DNA from: Microtetraspora fusca
GTDB taxonomy: Bacteria; Actinomycetota; Actinomycetes; Streptosporangiales; Streptosporangiaceae
Length of the DNA: 64,000 bases
Assembly: GCF_001570365.1 (NCBI RefSeq)
Contig: NZ_BBYK01000062.1
Span: 1-64,000 of the forward strand
Direction: 5' to 3'
The translations under genes and the position numbers were made by a program. The notes below the pieces were generated by a model that was given only the letters and a program-made list of their open reading frames with translations, made no database searches and had not been told where the DNA came from. This document shows, in pieces, positions 25,065-35,991 of the stretch (the stretch's first letter is position 1; each line of letters opens with the position of its first letter).

Positions 25065-25379
25065 TCAGCAGCCGTTGGTCACGTAGCAGCCCTTCACGTA
25101 CCACTGACCGCTGTAGTAGGCGCCGCTGGTGACCTTGCTCGTGCCGCCCAACGAGACCAGGGTGCCCGGCACGTACGAGCAGGACGAGGTCGAGCAGAAG
25201 TAGCCGTAGACCCGGAAGTAGGTCTCAAGCCCGCTGGTGCACTTGACGCTCACGGAGTGGTCGGTGCTGGCGGTCTTGGAGCAGCTGCTCACCGCAGCCG
25301 CGGGGGAGGCGGTGCTGCCGACGAGGGCGGCGGCCCCGAGAACGATACCGGCGACGCTGGAAAGGATCTTTTTCGTCAC
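25065..25379 (-). CDS. Small secreted cysteine-rich protein
   Basis: The 104-residue precursor starts MTKKILSSVAGIVLGAA and has a standard signal peptide, cleaved about residue 29 (SPAAA). The mature part of about 75 residues is rich in Ser, Thr, Tyr and Gly and has six Cys (SSCS, VKC, YFC, SSC, KGC and a C-terminal NGC), enough for three disulfides. I do not recognise a family. Possible roles are inhibitor, antimicrobial or surface protein; none is shown. It is a single gene with its own terminator. Confidence 0.7.
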   Translation of the reverse strand: MTKKILSSVAGIVLGAAALVGSTASPAAAVSSCSKTASTDHSVSVKCTSGLETYFRVYGYFCSTSSCSYVPGTLVSLGGTSKVTSGAYYSGQWYVKGCYVTNGC

Positions 25380-25605
25380 AGGCGTTCATGATTGTCTGTC
25401 AGGGCGACCTTTACAAGAGGGAGTGGAACTTATTGCCAGATTTCCTCGACCGAAATCACGGGCCCGCATTCGATCAAGGCTGCGACCTGGGCCGACTCGC
25501 CACTTCGGGGGCTCGTCGCACAGCCCCGAGCGCATGGCCCGGCAGGCGAGTTCGGAGGCGCCTGAAACCCAAGGACGCACACCCCGTCGGACGACCACCG
25601 GGGTG

Positions 25606-25908
25606 TCAGGGCAGGGCGTACCTGATTTTGATGGCCCGGGCTTCCGACTCGGCCACCTCGCGCGGTGTGCGGGCCAGCGTCTGACGCAGGTCGGAGACGA
25701 TCTTGTCGGCCGCCCCTCGTACGCGCGTACGGTGCTGGGCGAGCTGCGCGTCGAAGCGTTCGGCGGCCGGTCCCGTCCACACCGTGCCGGAGCGGAAGTC
25801 CTGAAAGGGGCCTTCGACGCCCTGCTCGATCTCCCGAACCAGCGGCTCGACACGACGCAGCGCGTCCCCCAACGCGTCGTACAGCGGATTGGGCACCATC
25901 TCGGCCAT
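25606..25908 (-). CDS. WXG100-like (ESX) secreted protein
   Basis: The 100-residue all-helical protein has the central WTG turn in SGTVWTGPAAERFDAQL (about residue 44) between two amphipathic helices. This is the size and pattern of EsxA-like WXG100 proteins exported by type VII secretion. The C-terminal YxxxD/E secretion motif is not obvious. It is isolated; no EccC or partner WXG100 gene is in the window. The hypothetical gene at 26282 lies nearby on the same strand. Confidence 0.7.
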   Translation of the reverse strand: MAEMVPNPLYDALGDALRRVEPLVREIEQGVEGPFQDFRSGTVWTGPAAERFDAQLAQHRTRVRGAADKIVSDLRQTLARTPREVAESEARAIKIRYALP

Positions 25909-26281
25909 GTGTCAGCCCGCCCCCGGAGAAACAGACACGGCCCTGCCCGATGGCCCATCGGCATCCCTGACCGAGCAGGGAGTCGGACGGAACCCACGAC
26001 GGCCTCCGGTCGCCCGTGTCGTGCGGGAGGACCGGCCGACCGGCGACGACCGCTGGGCGGCCGGCGACTGCGGGGACATCGGCGAAGGGCTCGGTACCAG
26101 GTGCGTCATAAGGGCAGCGGGCTCCACAGCGGCCGGCGGAATTCAACTGATCCGACAGCCCACCCTATTTTCCGCAAAACCATTTCGTAAAGCTCTATGC
26201 GCGGATTTCGCCTTTACTGCCAGACATCGCCTTCAGCCGAAAAACGGCCCAGCGGATAACCGGAAACGCCCCGGACACCCC
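25909..26281. other. Intergenic region without recognised gene
   Basis: The 373 bp between the WXG100 gene and the hypothetical gene include an AT-richer patch (about 26140-26230, with TTTTCCGCAAAACC and TTTCGTAAAGC) that could hold a promoter. Overlapping frames here show no family likeness or good RBS. Confidence 0.4.
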
Positions 26282-26752
26282 TCATCCCGCCGCCCGCGGC
26301 CAGTGCCAGCCCAGATTCGTCAGGAGAGGGGAGGTGAACTCATCCCACGCGAGTTCGCCTTTCAGCAGTCCGGCGATGGCGTCACCGCACGTCGCTATCG
26401 CACTGCTGTTGATGAACCCGCTCGATCCCGCGTACCCGCAGGGCGCGAGGACGTCGTCGGGAACGATCGGGCCGAAGGACCGCACGCGCGTGTTCACGCG
26501 TTCGACCAGTTCCAGCACCATCGCCACCCGGTCCGGGTCGTCGCCGACATGCTCGTCGAGTCCGGCGCTCATCCATCCGTGAAATCCCTCATCGGTGGCC
26601 TGCCAGTGCCAATACTTGCGAGCCTCGGCCAGCCAGTCCGGCGCCTCGGGATACGCGTCGGCCTCCAGGCACATCAGATGAAGCCAGATCGCAGCATAGG
26701 TGTCAACGGACCAGAACCCACGCTCTCGGTACTCGATGAACGATCTCGGCAT
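26282..26752 (-). CDS. Hypothetical protein, possible partner of the WXG100 gene
   Basis: From ATG 26752 the protein has 156 residues and starts MPRSFIEYRERGFWSVDTYA. It is soluble, acidic and rich in Trp and aromatic residues (WLAEARKYWHWQATDEGFHG), with no signal peptide. I do not recognise a domain. Acidic proteins of this size near WXG100 genes are often immunity proteins, but that is only a positional guess. An upstream ATG at 26836 would add 28 residues with poor coding character. Confidence 0.5.
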   Translation of the reverse strand: MPRSFIEYRERGFWSVDTYAAIWLHLMCLEADAYPEAPDWLAEARKYWHWQATDEGFHGWMSAGLDEHVGDDPDRVAMVLELVERVNTRVRSFGPIVPDDVLAPCGYAGSSGFINSSAIATCGDAIAGLLKGELAWDEFTSPLLTNLGWHWPRAAG

Positions 26753-27107
26753 GAAGGTCCCGATTCCATAGCGTTGTGGGCTGATCGGCACCCGGACGGA
26801 AGCACCTGAAAGCAGGATGCCGGAGGGAACCCTCAATTGTCAGGACAATTACCGACAGGCCGCCCCTGTTCCCGGCTGCGGGCGAAACCGTCCCGTGCGA
26901 CGGCGTGGCCCCACGTGCACGCGGGACGCCTTGCCGCGATGCCGATGCCGATGCCGATGCCGACAGCCGACAGCCGACAGCCGAGGCCACGCGCGGGACG
27001 GGGCCTCGGCTATCGGTGTCCAACTTCCCCATTACGCCTGGGATGCGGCTCGCCGCGGCGCGGACGCGTGCCCCGCGCCTCTCACGCTTCCCGAGCCCCG
27101 CCCGCCG
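26753..27107. other. Intergenic region with a short microsatellite
   Basis: The 355 bp contain no convincing gene. The notable feature is the hexamer/heptamer repeat at 26936-26985. The segment nearest 27107 must contain the transcript end of the encapsulin gene. Confidence 0.4.
26936..26985. repeat. GATGCC / GACAGCC microsatellite
   Basis: Four units of GCCGAT-type sequence run directly into three AGCCGAC/AGCCGAG heptamers. It is non-coding and between genes. Confidence 0.7.
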
Positions 27108-28490
27108 TCAGCCAACCTCGACACTGTCGAGCACGCCGAGCGCGTCGGGCACGAGGACGGCCGCGGAATAGTAGGCGGTGACGAGATAGGAGGCGATCGC
27201 CTTCGCGTCGATGCCGGTGCACCTGACGGACACGCCGGGCCGGTACTCGTCCTCCAGCCCCGTGCGGTGCAGGCCGATCACCCCCTGGTCCTCCTCTCCC
27301 ACGCGCATGACGAAGATCGAGCTGAGCCCCCGGCGGCTGATCGGGATCTTGTCGCACGGCAGGATCGGCACGCCGCGCCACGCCGTGACGGTCGCCTCCC
27401 CCGCCTGGACGGAGTCCGGATATATCCCCCGGCTGTTGCATTGCCGGGCGAACGCGGCGATCGCCCGGGGATGGGCCAGGAAGCAGTGCGACTTCCTCCG
27501 CCGGCACAGCAGCTCGTCGAGGTCGTCGGGGGTGGGCGGGCCGGTGCGGGTGTGGATCCGCTGCCCCAGATCCGCGTTGTACAGCAGGCCGAACTCCCGG
27601 CTGTTGACCAGCTCGTACTCCTGCCGCTCCCGCAACGCCTCGATCGTGAGCCGCAGCTGCTGCTCCGTCTGGTTCATCGGCTCGTTGTACAGATCCGCCA
27701 CCCGCGTGTGCACCCGCAGAATCGTCTGCGCCACACTCAGCTCGTACTCCCGCGGCTCGGCCTCGTAGTCCACGAACGTCCCCGGCAGCGCCACCTCCCC
27801 CACATGACCCGCCGCCAGCTCGATCTCCGCCTCGCCGTGCCGGTTCTGCCGGGTGCGGGAGCCGGACGCGAACCGTCCCACGTGCGCCCGGAGCGGGCCC
27901 GACCGGTCGAGCAGCTCCAGGAACACCTCGACGGGCAGGCTGAGCACCGTGCAGGCGGTGCTCGCCGTCGCCGTGAACCCCCAGGTCATCGCCACGCCGG
28001 ACAGCGCCTGCGCGCCGAGGTGGTCGCCGTCGGCCAGCACGCCGAGCGTACGGGAGCGCCCGTGCTCACCGGCGGCGGTGACGTCCACCTTGCCGTGCGC
28101 GACGACGATCAATCGGTTCACGGGCTCCCCCGCGGAGACGAGCACCTGGCCGGGCGCCGCCTCGCGCTGGACGAAGCGCTCGGCCAGCGCGTCCATGACC
28201 GAGAGGTCCGCGAAGCCGCGCAGCGCGGGCAGCTCTCCCAGGCTGGAGGGGACGATCCTGACCCGCCCGTCCGCCGAGGTCACCATGACGCGGCCGGCGC
28301 CGGGCCGGTGGTTCCGCCGCCGGTTCACCCGGTACGTCCCGCCCGCGACCTCGACCCAGGGCAGGACCCGGAGCAGGTGCCGGGGGGAGATCTCCTGCAT
28401 CCCCGGCGCCGACTTGGTCGTCGTCGCCAGGTTGCGCGCGGCTTCGGTGCCGAGGCTCAGCCGGGGATCCCCGGCGTCGTTCCCGCTCAT
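27108..28490 (-). CDS. Family 2B encapsulin shell protein with cNMP-binding-like domain (copy 1)
   Basis: The 460-residue protein starts with [16 protein letters not shown], the N-arm of Family 2 shells. A HK97-type segment ([26 protein letters not shown]) leads into an inserted cyclic-nucleotide-binding-like domain (about residues 75-215), then the rest of the HK97 fold ([35 protein letters not shown]) and the conserved end [19 protein letters not shown]. It should assemble a protein shell in the cytoplasm. The cNMP phosphate cassette reads [10 protein letters not shown] and lacks the canonical Arg. It lies 4 bp after geosmin synthase in the same orientation. A 319-bp part is identical to the second shell gene. 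Confidence 0.88.
   Translation of the reverse strand: MSGNDAGDPRLSLGTEAARNLATTTKSAPGMQEISPRHLLRVLPWVEVAGGTYRVNRRRNHRPGAGRVMVTSADGRVRIVPSSLGELPALRGFADLSVMDALAERFVQREAAPGQVLVSAGEPVNRLIVVAHGKVDVTAAGEHGRSRTLGVLADGDHLGAQALSGVAMTWGFTATASTACTVLSLPVEVFLELLDRSGPLRAHVGRFASGSRTRQNRHGEAEIELAAGHVGEVALPGTFVDYEAEPREYELSVAQTILRVHTRVADLYNEPMNQTEQQLRLTIEALRERQEYELVNSREFGLLYNADLGQRIHTRTGPPTPDDLDELLCRRRKSHCFLAHPRAIAAFARQCNSRGIYPDSVQAGEATVTAWRGVPILPCDKIPISRRGLSSIFVMRVGEEDQGVIGLHRTGLEDEYRPGVSVRCTGIDAKAIASYLVTAYYSAAVLVPDALGVLDSVEVG
27522..27840. repeat. 319-bp tract identical to 31180-31498 (inside shell gene copy 1)
   Basis: Base-by-base comparison gives 319 of 319 matches at a constant offset of 3658 bp, with the same orientation. 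Outside the tract the two genes diverge at once: at 27521 versus 31179 and at 27841 versus 31499. It encodes the stretch from [12 protein letters not shown] to RTGPPTPDD of both shell proteins. Confidence 0.97.
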
Positions 28491-28494
28491 CGGC

Positions 28495-30762
<2,268 letters not shown>

Positions 30763-32154
30763 CTAGCCGATCTCGACGCTCTCGAGGACGCCGAGGGCGT
30801 CCGGGACCAGGACCGCCGCCGAGTAGTAGATGGTGACCAGGTACGAGATGATCGCCTTGTCGCTGATGCCCATGAACCGGACCGACACTCCGGGCTGGTA
30901 CTCGTCCTGCAGCCCGGTGCGGTGCAGCCCGATGACGCCCTGGTTGGCCTCGCCGGTCCGCATCGCGAGGATCGAGCTCATCCCGCGGTCGCTGACCGGG
31001 ATCTTGTTGCACGGCAGTATCGGCACCCCACGCCAGGCCGGGACCCGGTTGCCGTGCATTTCCACGGTCTGCGGGTAGATGCCGCGGCTGTTGCACTCCC
31101 GGGCGAACGCGGCGATCGCGCGCGGGTGCGCCAGGATGTAGCCCGGTTCCTTCCACACCTTGGCCAGCAGCGCGTCCATGTCGTCGGGGGTGGGCGGGCC
31201 GGTGCGGGTGTGGATCCGCTGCCCCAGATCCGCGTTGTACAGCAGGCCGAACTCCCGGCTGTTGACCAGCTCGTACTCCTGCCGCTCCCGCAACGCCTCG
31301 ATCGTGAGCCGCAGCTGCTGCTCCGTCTGGTTCATCGGCTCGTTGTACAGATCCGCCACCCGCGTGTGCACCCGCAGAATCGTCTGCGCCACACTCAGCT
31401 CGTACTCCCGCGGCTCGGCCTCGTAGTCCACGAACGTCCCCGGCAGCGCCACCTCCCCCACATGACCCGCCGCCAGCTCGATCTCCGCCTCGCCGTGCGC
31501 GTTGACGGACCGGCCGTCGGCCGGCTCCCTGCCGTCGAGGTACTCCCGCAGCCCCGGCGACTGCGCCGCGACCTCCTGGAACGCTCCACGCGTCAGGGCC
31601 AGCACAGTGCACGGGGTGACGGCCTTGGCGGTGAACTCCCACGCGGCCGCCTCGTCGGTCAGGCCCCGGTCGCCGAGGTGGTCACCGTCGGCCAGCACGT
31701 CGGCCACCGTCTCGGCCCCGTACGCGCCGGCGGCGATCCGGTTCACCTTGCCGTGCGCGATCAGCACCACCCGGTCCGCCGGCGCGCCCGCGTTGACGAT
31801 CACCTCGCCCGCCTCGAACTCCCGCTGGGTGAACCGCCCGGCGAGCGCCTCCAGCACGTCGGTGTCGTCGAAGCCGCGCAGCGTGGGCAGCTCACACAGC
31901 TCGGCCGGGATGACGCGGACGTCCGCGCCGGTGGAGACGAACGTGATCCGCCCGTCCCCGACGGCGTAGCTGAGCCGCCGGTTCACCCGGTACACGCCGC
32001 CCGTGGCCTGGACCCAGGGGAGGATCTTGACCAGGTGCCGGGAGGTGATCTCCTGCATCTGCGGCACGGACTTGGTCGTCGTGGCCAGGTTCCGCGCGGC
32101 GGCGGTGCCGAGGCTGAGCTGCGCCTGCTCGTTGGAGGAAACGGTCTCCGTCAT
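30763..32154 (-). CDS. Family 2B encapsulin shell protein with cNMP-binding-like domain (copy 2)
   Basis: The 463-residue protein starts from ATG 32154 ([10 protein letters not shown]), chosen for the AGGTGG upstream; a start four codons earlier is possible. It has the same architecture as copy 1: N-arm [17 protein letters not shown], an early HK97 segment, an inserted cNMP-like domain (about 80-215), then the rest of the HK97 fold, ending [19 protein letters not shown]. The nucleotide cassette is [10 protein letters not shown] with no canonical Arg. Outside the shared tract it differs from copy 1 in many places, most in the inserted domain. It is first in the operon shell-geosmin synthase-shell. 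Confidence 0.88.
   Translation of the reverse strand: MTETVSSNEQAQLSLGTAAARNLATTTKSVPQMQEITSRHLVKILPWVQATGGVYRVNRRLSYAVGDGRITFVSTGADVRVIPAELCELPTLRGFDDTDVLEALAGRFTQREFEAGEVIVNAGAPADRVVLIAHGKVNRIAAGAYGAETVADVLADGDHLGDRGLTDEAAAWEFTAKAVTPCTVLALTRGAFQEVAAQSPGLREYLDGREPADGRSVNAHGEAEIELAAGHVGEVALPGTFVDYEAEPREYELSVAQTILRVHTRVADLYNEPMNQTEQQLRLTIEALRERQEYELVNSREFGLLYNADLGQRIHTRTGPPTPDDMDALLAKVWKEPGYILAHPRAIAAFARECNSRGIYPQTVEMHGNRVPAWRGVPILPCNKIPVSDRGMSSILAMRTGEANQGVIGLHRTGLQDEYQPGVSVRFMGISDKAIISYLVTIYYSAAVLVPDALGVLESVEIG
31180..31498. repeat. 319-bp tract identical to 27522-27840 (inside shell gene copy 2)
   Basis: This is the partner of the tract in shell gene copy 1. Perfect identity inside and clear divergence outside point to recent gene conversion rather than a recent whole-gene duplication. 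Confidence 0.97.
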
Positions 32155-32287
32155 GACGTGAACCACCTGTTCTCTGTCGGTTTCCTGGGCGTGCTCGCGA
32201 AACGCGCGGCGAGGGTCGGCTTTCTCGGCGCACGGTCAGGTTTCGCGTATGGGGTGTCGTCTGGTCCGCGTGCGGGCGCGCGACGCC

Positions 32288-32309
32288 GGCCGTGCCGTAC
32301 GGCACGGCC
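32288..32309 (-). terminator. Perfect palindrome between the prenyl synthase and shell genes
   Basis: This perfect 22-nt palindrome, with half GGCCGTGCCGT, lies 17 bp after the prenyl diphosphate synthase stop. It is followed by about 130 bp of leader before shell gene copy 2. It probably ends or attenuates the prenyl synthase transcript, so the shell operon may have its own promoter in 32155-32287. Confidence 0.6.
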
Positions 32310-32325
32310 AAGGGGCGCCGCGGCG

Positions 32326-33453
32326 TCAGCGGGTGCGGTGGATGAGGCCGTCGGCCAGCATGGCGAGCCCGGCACTGGCCTCGGGGCCGATCGGCGCGGA
32401 GCGGAGGACCTGGAACGCCTCGCGGGCGCGGTCGTCGATCATGAGTTCCACGTGCGCCAGCGCCCCGGTGTCGATCACGATCTGCCGCACGCCGGCGGCC
32501 TGCTCCTCCGTCAGCTCCGGGTTGCCGTGCCAGGTGCGCAGATGGGCCACCTCGGCGGGTGAGCCGTGCTGGAGCGCGTGCGCGATGAGGATCGTGTGCT
32601 TCCCCTCCCTGAGGTCGTCGAGCACCGGCTTCCCGGTCCGCGCGGGGTCGCCGAACATGCCGAGCACGTCGTCGCGGAGCTGGAACGCCTCCCCCAGCGG
32701 GATGCCGAACCGGGAGTAGACGTCGAGCAGGGAGGGGTCGGCCCCGGCCAGCGCGCCGCCGATCTGCAGGGGGCGCTCGACGGTGTACTTGGCCGTCTTG
32801 TAGCGCACCACGGTGAGCGCCTGCTCGACCGTCGGCAGGTCGCGGACCTGGGCGAGGATGTCGAGGTACTGCCCGGCGATCACCTCGGTGCGCAGCCGGT
32901 CGAAGAGGGTCCTGGCCCGCTTCAGGCGGGACGGTTCGACCCCGCTGCCGGACAGCAGCTCGTCGGACCAGGCGAGGGTGAGCGTGCCGAGCAGGATCGC
33001 CGCCGCCTGACCGAACGAGCGGGCCGCGAGCCCCGGGTGCAGCCCGGCGAGGCTGCGGTGCATCGTCGGACGGCCCCGGCGCAGGTCGCTGCTGTCCATG
33101 ATGTCGTCGTGGATGAGCAGGCCCGCGTGGCACAGTTCGAGCGCCGCGCCCGCCGAGACGATCTGCTCGCAGTCCGCTCCCCCGGCGCCCCGCCACCCCC
33201 AGTAGCACAGGAGCGGCCGGACCCGTTTGCCTCCGCCGAGGATGAAGCCGCGCAGCAGCCGGTAGGCCGTGGTCACCTCCGGATCCGCCACCGGGGCGGC
33301 GTGGTCGTCGAGGAACCGGGCGAGCCTCTCATCGACCAGCGTTCGCATCCGGCGAGCGGTCTCACCGGCGGTCTCCTCCGCCCCGCCGACCGCCTCGGCG
33401 AGCGCGCTGCCGGCCGCCTGCCCGATCGACGCCTGGTCACTCTCCACCGTCAT
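32326..33453 (-). CDS. Polyprenyl (farnesyl/geranylgeranyl-type) diphosphate synthase
   Basis: The 375-residue trans-prenyltransferase contains GGGKRVRPLLCYWGW, the first Asp-rich motif LIHDDIMDSSDLRRGRP, KTAKYTVERPLQIGG and the second Asp-rich motif QLRDDVLGMFGD. It makes the C15-C20 prenyl diphosphate; farnesyl diphosphate is the substrate geosmin synthase needs. ATG 33453 has GAGGGGACGG upstream; a further in-frame ATG at 33468 is less likely. Prenyl synthases are regular neighbours of Family 2B encapsulins. It is divergent from the IclR gene. Chain length cannot be fixed by eye. Confidence 0.92.
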   Translation of the reverse strand: MTVESDQASIGQAAGSALAEAVGGAEETAGETARRMRTLVDERLARFLDDHAAPVADPEVTTAYRLLRGFILGGGKRVRPLLCYWGWRGAGGADCEQIVSAGAALELCHAGLLIHDDIMDSSDLRRGRPTMHRSLAGLHPGLAARSFGQAAAILLGTLTLAWSDELLSGSGVEPSRLKRARTLFDRLRTEVIAGQYLDILAQVRDLPTVEQALTVVRYKTAKYTVERPLQIGGALAGADPSLLDVYSRFGIPLGEAFQLRDDVLGMFGDPARTGKPVLDDLREGKHTILIAHALQHGSPAEVAHLRTWHGNPELTEEQAAGVRQIVIDTGALAHVELMIDDRAREAFQVLRSAPIGPEASAGLAMLADGLIHRTR

Positions 33454-33695
33454 CGTCCGTCCCCTCAAGGAAGCTCCGATGCACAGGACGCTATTGATCG
33501 GCTACAGCGCGCGGAAGGTGCCATTCCGGAGAGTGGAACGGTCCCGGCGGCCGCCCCCGCCCCACGTGCGGAGATCCGGATCCATAACATCTTTGATACG
33601 CAGTGTGGTGATTCATTGCCATGGGTAATCATGGTCTGGCGAATCCAGCAGCCGGAGTTTGCCCTCACTTCTCCCGTAAGGTGCACACCGACAGA

Positions 33696-34580
33696 ATGCC
33701 GCGAACCATCACCCATCAGGGGTCGTCGTCCCTACCGCGACCGCTCCCCGCGCCGCCACCGATCGCACCGAACGAACCGGGGCCGCTCGAGAAACCGGGC
33801 AGCCTGGAGAAAGGGATCACGCTCCTCGCCTCGCTGAGCGCGGCCGTCGAGCCGATGAGCCTCGCCGAGCTGTCCAGGAAGACCGGGCTGCCGAAGACCA
33901 CGGCCTACCGCCTGCTCGGCGTCCTGTGCGCCAAGGGCCTCGCGCAGCGGATCGGCATCGACTACGCCATCGGCGACCGGCTGGCCACCCTGGCCGGCCC
34001 GGGGCCGCGGATGATCCCCGGCACGCGCCCCCTCGTCCTCCCGCACATGATCCGTCTCTACGAGCGGACTCGGCAAACGGTCAACCTGGCCGTCGCCCGA
34101 GGCTTGGAGATCGCCTACGTCGAACGCGTCTACGGCCACGATCGGGTGAGCTCGCCGTCCGACGAGGTCGATCGCGCCCCGCTCCACTGCACGGCGAGCG
34201 GCAAGGTGCTGCTCGCGTTCGACCACGGGCTCAACTCGGCCTTCCACGACCGCGGGACCCTCGACCGCATGACGCGGCGCACGATCGTCGGGCACGCCGC
34301 CCTCGACCGGGAGCTGAGCGTGGTGCGCCGCCGGGGCGTCGCCTATTCACGCGAGGAGTTCGCCGAGGGCGTGGTCTGCGCGGCCGCGCCGGTGTTCGAC
34401 GGCGACGGCGGCGTGCGGATGGCGGTGAGCGTGGCGTGCCCCTCGCGGTCGGCCGTGTCGGGAGAGGTCACCGCCCTGGTCAAGCAGGCCGCGCAGGCCA
34501 TCTCCGCCACCGTCGTCACCGCCCTGTCCGCGATGACGCCGCGGACACGCCCCGACGGGCCGCCCGCGTCCTTCCTCTGA
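33696..34580 (+). CDS. IclR-family transcriptional regulator
   Basis: From ATG 33696 the protein has 294 residues. A Pro-rich leader is followed by the winged helix (LEKGITLLASLSAAVEPMSLAELSRKTGLPKTTAYRLL, quoted in parts: KTGLPKTTAYRLL is the recognition helix) and an effector domain (APLHCTASGKVLLAFD, GVAYSREEFAEGVVCAAAPVF). It is divergent from the prenyl synthase with a 240-bp promoter region between, so it may control the terpenoid genes. The effector is unknown. An upstream ATG at 33621 would add 25 residues of weak coding quality. Confidence 0.88.
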   Translation: MPRTITHQGSSSLPRPLPAPPPIAPNEPGPLEKPGSLEKGITLLASLSAAVEPMSLAELSRKTGLPKTTAYRLLGVLCAKGLAQRIGIDYAIGDRLATLAGPGPRMIPGTRPLVLPHMIRLYERTRQTVNLAVARGLEIAYVERVYGHDRVSSPSDEVDRAPLHCTASGKVLLAFDHGLNSAFHDRGTLDRMTRRTIVGHAALDRELSVVRRRGVAYSREEFAEGVVCAAAPVFDGDGGVRMAVSVACPSRSAVSGEVTALVKQAAQAISATVVTALSAMTPRTRPDGPPASFL

Positions 34581-34770
34581 GTACGCCTTCGGAGCGGACG
34601 GCGCCCGGGTCCGCGGAACGTTCCCACCGCCGCCCACGCTCCTCCCCGCACCGGCCGAGCGCCGCGACGGTGTTCCCGAGGAGGGGAAGATCCACCAGGA
34701 TTGCGGAGGGCCGTACGTCCGCCGCTTGTCACGCGGGCGCGGCCGCCTGCCCCCGAGACGAGGAGATCCG

Positions 34771-35409
34771 GTGACGTTGCCCTTCGACGCGGTGCTGTGC
34801 GACTTCGACGGCGTGCTCAGGTTCCACGACCCCATCGCCCAGGCGCGGATCGACGAGACGTACGGGCTCGCGCCCGGCACGGTCCTGAAGACGGCGCTCA
34901 GCCCGGCGCTGATGGGACCGGCCTCGCTCGGGCTGATCACCTGCGAGGAGTGGGAGGCGTCGCTCGTCACCGCGCTCGCCGACGTCCTCGGCTCGGCCGG
35001 GCGCGCGGCGCGCCTGGTCGAGGAGTTCGCCGCCGTGCCGTTCTGGATCGACGAGGAGGCGCGCGACCTGCTGGCCGAGGCGCGGCGGCGAGTGCCGGTG
35101 GTGCTGGTCACGAACGCCACGACCCGACTGGAGGAGGAGCTCGAGCACCTCGGCATGGTCGGCTTCGCCGACGCCGTCGTCAGCAGCGCCCGAGTGGGGG
35201 TGGCGAAGCCCGACCGTCGCATCTACGAGATCGCCGCCGAACGCGCGGGCGTGGCTGTCGAGCGCTGCCTGTTCGTCGACGACCGGCCCGAGAACGTCGC
35301 CGCCGCCGTGGCGCTCGGCATGACCGGCGTCGTGTACGGCGGGCCGGCGGACCTGCGTGCGGCGCTCGCCGCTTCCGGATCGCCCGCGCGGCGGGACCCG
35401 GCTCGGTAG
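34771..35409 (+). CDS. HAD-superfamily hydrolase
   Basis: The 212-residue protein has HAD motif I DFDGVL (nucleophile Asp in AVLCDFDGVLRF), motif II VTNATT, motif III Lys in VGVAKPDRRIYE and motif IV FVDDRPENVAAA. It should act as a small-molecule phosphatase or dehalogenase-like enzyme in the cytoplasm. GTG 34771 follows AGGAGATCCG. The substrate is unknown, and neighbours give no clear pathway. Confidence 0.85.
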   Translation: MTLPFDAVLCDFDGVLRFHDPIAQARIDETYGLAPGTVLKTALSPALMGPASLGLITCEEWEASLVTALADVLGSAGRAARLVEEFAAVPFWIDEEARDLLAEARRRVPVVLVTNATTRLEEELEHLGMVGFADAVVSSARVGVAKPDRRIYEIAAERAGVAVERCLFVDDRPENVAAAVALGMTGVVYGGPADLRAALAASGSPARRDPAR

Positions 35410-35460
35410 TCCCCGTATGCGAGCATGATCGCCGGGGGGCTCCAGAGTGATCGGGGAGAA

Positions 35461-35796
35461 ATGCTTCGCAAATTCGTGCTGGCCGCGGCCGTCGCCGCCG
35501 GGCTTTCGCTGACTGCGGCGCCGTCCTGGGCGGCCGCCGCTTCCACGCCGTCCGTCGCGGCCGTATCGTCCAGCGCCGCGTGCGTGCCCGGATCGCCGTG
35601 CGCCGCCGCGCTGTGCCCGCCGGGCACCGTCTGCGTCCCGGCGCCCAAGCAGTGCTTCACCCTGCCCTGCCCGCAGTTCGACTGCGTCCGGGTGGACGAC
35701 TACAGCCGGTGGGGCCGTTGGAGCCCGTGGGACCGCTGGGGCCGGAGGGCGTCGCTCCTGAACCTCGACCTGAGGCTGGGTCTGCGACTGTTGTGA
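35461..35796 (+). CDS. Small secreted Cys-rich protein
   Basis: The 111-residue precursor starts MLRKFVLAAAVAAGLSLTAAP, a signal peptide cleaved about residue 25. It continues through a Ser/Ala linker to a compact cluster with CVPGSPC, LCPPGTVCVP, KQCFTLPCPQFDC (seven or eight Cys). A Trp/Arg-rich segment (YSRWGRWSPWDRWGRR) and a Leu-rich tail follow. I do not recognise a family. It is followed at once by a very strong terminator, so it is monocistronic. Confidence 0.65.
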   Translation: MLRKFVLAAAVAAGLSLTAAPSWAAAASTPSVAAVSSSAACVPGSPCAAALCPPGTVCVPAPKQCFTLPCPQFDCVRVDDYSRWGRWSPWDRWGRRASLLNLDLRLGLRLL

Positions 35797-35805
35797 CAGG
35801 CGGAC

Positions 35806-35840
35806 CGCCTCGCCCGGCCGGAGGCCGGCCGGGCGAGGCG
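35806..35840. terminator. Very strong bidirectional terminator hairpin
   Basis: A perfect 16-bp stem (35806-35821 with 35825-35840) and a 3-nt loop lie 10 bp after the secreted protein gene. Downstream is the convergent P450 gene. Confidence 0.8.
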
Positions 35841-35991
35841 ACGGGACGATGAGCGCGGCCCGCCCGACCGGTTTCCCCGGCGGTGCGGGCCGCGCACATG
35901 TCCGACGTCCGCACCGGGCGCCCCCTTCACGCGCGTTCCGGCAGGCGTCCACGCCGGCTCGTACGACGTCGAGCGCGCGGGGACGCGGGCG

